Assembly (NCBI RefSeq): GCF_013127955.1
Contig: NZ_CP053435.1
Location: 744,001-808,000, forward strand
Origin: Spirosoma taeanense
GTDB lineage: Bacteria; Bacteroidota; Bacteroidia; Cytophagales; Spirosomataceae
Direction of reading: 5' to 3'
Length of the DNA: 64,000 nucleotides
The stretch's first letter is position 1, and each line of letters starts with the position of its first letter. Both the position numbers and the translations under genes were made by a program. Positions 61,478-64,000 of the stretch are shown one piece after another. The notes beneath the pieces are model-generated. The model had not been told where the DNA came from, ran no database searches, and worked only from the letters and a program-made list of their open reading frames with translations.

Positions 61478-62029
61478 ATGAAGACGTTCAAATTCGCTCT
61501 TTCATTGACAGCCTTACTGGCGATCGGTCAAATTTCATTTGCCCAGGAAAAAACGGTTACAGTCGGTGGCGCACCGATGTATCCTTCAAAGAATATTGTA
61601 GAAAACGCGGTTAACTCAAAAGACCATACTACGCTCGTGGCAGCTGTCAAAGCGGCCGATTTAGTGGAGACGTTGTCTGGACCTGGCCCATTTACGGTGT
61701 TTGCCCCAACGAATAGCGCATTTAACAAGCTGCCAAAAGGAACCGTAGAGACTTTGGTGAAGCCAGAAAGTAAAGCAACGCTCACAGGCATTCTGACTTA
61801 TCATGTCGTACCGGGTAAAGTGAGCGCAGCTGATCTGATGAAGATGATATCCGATGGTGGAGGTAAAACGATGCTTAAAACTGTAGGAGGGGAATCGCTG
61901 ACCGCTACAATGAAAGGCAAGAAAGTGCAGATTACGGATGACAAGGGTGATGTAGCCACGGTGACTATTGCTGATGTAAATCAATCTAACGGGGTTATTC
62001 ATGTAATTGACACCGTCTTATTACCGTAA
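61478..62029 (+). CDS. Secreted fasciclin-domain protein
   Basis: This 183-residue protein has a signal peptide ending ISFAQ (about residue 22) and one fasciclin domain. The first conserved block is GPFTVFAPTNSAFNKLP, then LTGILTYHVVPGKVSAADL, and the last is SNGVIHVIDTVLLP. Fasciclin domains mediate adhesion or matrix contact; here it should be periplasmic or exported. It is a single-gene unit closed by a perfect hairpin. Confidence 0.9.
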   Translation: MKTFKFALSLTALLAIGQISFAQEKTVTVGGAPMYPSKNIVENAVNSKDHTTLVAAVKAADLVETLSGPGPFTVFAPTNSAFNKLPKGTVETLVKPESKATLTGILTYHVVPGKVSAADLMKMISDGGGKTMLKTVGGESLTATMKGKKVQITDDKGDVATVTIADVNQSNGVIHVIDTVLLP

Positions 62030-62051
62030 TAGGCGTTCATTTAACCATTAA

Positions 62052-62082
62052 AGGCCATTCCTGCGCGCAGGAATGGCTTTTT
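62052..62082 (+). terminator. Terminator after the fasciclin gene
   Basis: A 24-bp perfect palindrome (62054-62077) is followed by TTTTT. It lies 24 bases after the stop codon. Confidence 0.88.
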
Positions 62083-62266
62083 GGTAGATAATATATCTTT
62101 GTTACTGAATATTTTGTTTTTTTAACTATAGTTAGACTTTAGGTCGTCACGTCTATAAAAATTCTTTTTTCAAGGTATAAGCGTCACTTAATTGACTTTT
62201 AATGATTGTATTGATCTAGTAAAGGGGCCTCAAGTATAGCAGAAAATGTGTTCAATGTTATAGATA

Positions 62267-62298
62267 CTAATATTAAATGTATATACATTTAATATTAG
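62267..62298. promoter_or_regulatory. Perfect 32-bp palindrome, copy B of ATGTATATACAT
   Basis: Sixteen-base arms (62267-62282 and 62283-62298) are exactly complementary. The centre is ATGTATATACAT, which recurs at 59791-59802. The site is about 250 bases upstream of the xylanase gene. No T-run or gene end is near, so a binding site is more likely than a terminator. Confidence 0.6.
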
Positions 62299-62546
62299 CA
62301 AAACTAAAATATTACATCTATATCTATTAGTATACTTATAGCTAATTAAATGGTAGTTTCTTTTAGTGGATTTTTATAGATAATATTTAATAGTCGTTTA
62401 ATGGCTCACTATGTTTTAATTCTTCGTTAATAGGTTCTTAATTTGTTTATAATTTTGCCTTAAGTACATGTTAATCAGGCTTTAAAGTTGATTTAATGTA
62501 GGTACATCAATTTTGTCTCAACAAAAACGGACAAAACGACGTACCT

Positions 62547-63689
62547 GTGAAACAGATTTCTACCTCCGCTTCTAAACAGCTTTTAGTTTTGATTTCTTTG
62601 TTTTTTATCAGCTTTATGACTGCTTGCAACCCCAATTCGGAAGATGTCAAGCCACAGAGCGTAATGATAATAGATTACTCGGCAAGTACTCGAGCAACTG
62701 CCGTCATCGATAATGATAGCACACTAAAAGCTGTGGCTACTTTTCCGATTGGTGCCGCTTTTAACTCTAAGATTGTAAAAGAAAGTGATAAGGCTAACAG
62801 CTTGTTCCAAGCCCAGTTCAATGCTAAAACGGTTCATGCTTTCATGAACACTGAACCTGCTCCTGGCCAATTCAACTTTTCTGAAATTGATTATTGGGTC
62901 AATGCTGCTGACAAGCAGCCTCTTCGGTTGCATGGCCATTGTTTAGTATATCACATGGCGGCTCCTGAATGGTTCTCTCAGTTTAAGGGTAACACGGAAG
63001 GATTTGAGAAGGCAGTTAAAAATCACATTCAAACTCTGGTAAGCCGTTATAAAGGTAAAATCAAAAGCTGGGACGTAATTAACGAAGTGTTTGACTGGAA
63101 CTCAGGTGCGGTTCGCCAGACGGCTTTCCGCCAGTTGTATGCTAGTGATGCCGCTTACCTGGAGTTCGTGAAGCGTTGCTTTCAGTGGGCTCATAAAGCT
63201 GATCCGGATGCCTTGCTGTTCTATAATGACTACGGTTTCGAAACCTATTCGTCAAAACTGGATGGTGTATTAAAAATGATCGACAATTTCAAAAAGAGCG
63301 GAACCCCTATTCATGGGCTTGGCACGCAATTGCACATCGATATTAACACCTCTGAAACTGGTCTTCGCAACGCCTTCCAGCGGTTGGCCGCAACCAGCCT
63401 TCTGGTACACGCATCAGAACTGGATATCGCTGTGAACCCTAAGAATGATCAGACCCTGGTTTTTTCGAATGAACTGATGAGTGTGCAGGCTGCTAAATAC
63501 AAAGTTGTAGCTAGTCTCTATAAGCAAAATGTACCGAGCCGCCTCCGATATGGTATTACTATGTGGAGCTTTAGCGACGCGGATAGTTGGTTGGTAACAG
63601 ATAAAAAGATGCGCGATATGCCAAATGTATTCGATACAAAACTGAACAAGAAAATGGCTTTTTATGGTTTAATGGATGGTTTGAAATAA
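62547..63689 (+). CDS. GH10 endo-1,4-beta-xylanase lipoprotein
   Basis: This 380-residue lipoprotein (signal FISFMTAC, Cys27 lipidated) carries a glycoside hydrolase family 10 domain. The general acid/base Glu is in WDVINEVFDWN. The nucleophile Glu is in HASELDIAV, where most family members have TELDI. LHGHCLVYH and YNDYGFE are also family blocks. It would cut xylan chains at the cell surface. No other glycan-use gene or SusC/D pair is adjacent, which is unusual for Bacteroidota xylanases. GC content is lower than in the housekeeping genes of the window. Confidence 0.9.
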   Translation: MKQISTSASKQLLVLISLFFISFMTACNPNSEDVKPQSVMIIDYSASTRATAVIDNDSTLKAVATFPIGAAFNSKIVKESDKANSLFQAQFNAKTVHAFMNTEPAPGQFNFSEIDYWVNAADKQPLRLHGHCLVYHMAAPEWFSQFKGNTEGFEKAVKNHIQTLVSRYKGKIKSWDVINEVFDWNSGAVRQTAFRQLYASDAAYLEFVKRCFQWAHKADPDALLFYNDYGFETYSSKLDGVLKMIDNFKKSGTPIHGLGTQLHIDINTSETGLRNAFQRLAATSLLVHASELDIAVNPKNDQTLVFSNELMSVQAAKYKVVASLYKQNVPSRLRYGITMWSFSDADSWLVTDKKMRDMPNVFDTKLNKKMAFYGLMDGLK

Positions 63690-64000
63690 TCAATATAAAT
63701 ACTTTTCATTGCTATAGCCAGTCTTAAATTATAACGTCATCTGTTTTTATAACGGCTAGCGGTCAGACTTTCTAAGAGCCTGACCGCTAGCCGTTTAATG
63801 CGTATATATAAACCTGTCAAAAGGTTTATATGATCCATTGGATGTATTATAGTTTAAAAGATTAGCCAATTACATAAATAGCAATAACCCATTTTGGATT
63901 ATATAATTGATATACAATACTATAACAAGTTTATAAAAATAAATTTATGTAAACTAATAGTTGGTATAGGACTTGCATATAGTTATTAATTATATTGCGT
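63690..64000. other. AT-rich end of the window
   Basis: These 311 bases hold the xylanase terminator at 63751-63797. The rest is very AT-rich sequence with no coding region, RNA gene or clear promoter. Confidence 0.5.
63751..63797 (+). terminator. Terminator after the xylanase gene
   Basis: A perfect 16-bp stem (arms 63751-63766 and 63780-63795) with a 13-base loop lies 61 bases after the stop codon. The T-tail is short. Confidence 0.85.

Larger units (their letters stand above)
62030..62546. other. Very AT-rich intergenic region before the xylanase gene
   Basis: These 517 bases hold no gene. They contain the fasciclin terminator and a perfect 32-bp palindrome at 62267-62298. The composition is clearly lower in GC than the rest of the window. 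Confidence 0.6.

Noticed and set aside
1-64000. tRNA, rRNA or insertion-sequence genes
   Set aside because: The intergenic spaces were read for cloverleaf-like T-arm sequences, transposase genes and terminal repeats; none was convincing.

Overview
The window looks like chromosome from a Bacteroidota bacterium of the order Cytophagales, most likely a Spirosoma-type member of Spirosomataceae (the genus is inference). Support comes from a T9SS C-terminal sorting domain, several -7 elements of the Bacteroidota form TAnnTTTG (for example before ileS, metK, argS and purF), almost no Shine-Dalgarno signals, a long PurF, menaquinone and carotenoid genes, and abundant PAS and propeller-type sensor kinases. 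Base composition is about 50-55% GC for most of the window. It falls clearly in the last 7 kb, where AT-rich spacers surround a fasciclin protein and a GH10 xylanase. No rRNA, tRNA, CRISPR array or recognisable insertion sequence was seen.

Layout. 1-4 kb: the end of an RsbQ-like hydrolase, a PAS sensor kinase, a YycJ-like metallo-hydrolase, an LTXXQ periplasmic protein and an SDR. 4.3-9.5 kb: a family 2 glycosyltransferase, then the second half of an ebo cluster (eboD, eboE, eboF-like), with eboA-C absent. 9.6-20.8 kb: small secreted proteins and two paralogous purple-acid-phosphatase-like surface enzymes on either side of ileS. One ends in YadA-like head repeats and a coiled coil, the other in a T9SS signal. 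20.8-33.6 kb: mainly housekeeping genes (menA, a glutathione peroxidase, argS, OsmC, a 2H phosphoesterase, an FAD oxidoreductase, a three-PAS kinase, a zinc-finger protein, purF). 33.9-40.5 kb: lpdA and an M28 peptidase, separated by one large SIR2-STAND-TPR gene on the opposite strand. 40.6-47.3 kb: a MarR-DinB-DUF4442-hydrolase operon behind a perfect 20-bp palindrome, a penicillin acylase homologue, lipA and lycopene cyclase. 47.7-53.5 kb: a three-gene phosphorelay (propeller kinase, single receiver, REC-HK-REC-AraC). 53.7-60 kb: metK, hpf and capsule/EPS genes (Wzi, CpsB-type phosphatase, sugar epimerase). 60-64 kb: a NarL-type regulator, a fasciclin protein and a xylanase.

The most interesting item is the 1228-residue protein at 35325-39011. 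It has an N-terminal SIR2-type NADase domain, a central NB-ARC/STAND ATPase and a C-terminal array of about eleven nearly identical 40-residue TPR units encoded by 120-bp DNA repeats. This is the layout of a bacterial NLR-like anti-phage sensor. The gene sits between two near-copies of one 34-bp transcription-terminator hairpin, as if it had been inserted at the lpdA terminator. The next most interesting are the partial ebo cluster, the surface phosphatase fused to adhesin-like repeats, and the MarR operon with its operator.

Most genes are closed by strong hairpins, so transcription units are short. Where an upstream methionine would extend a gene into a promoter, terminator or neighbouring gene, the start given here is the internal one that matches the family's N-terminus.
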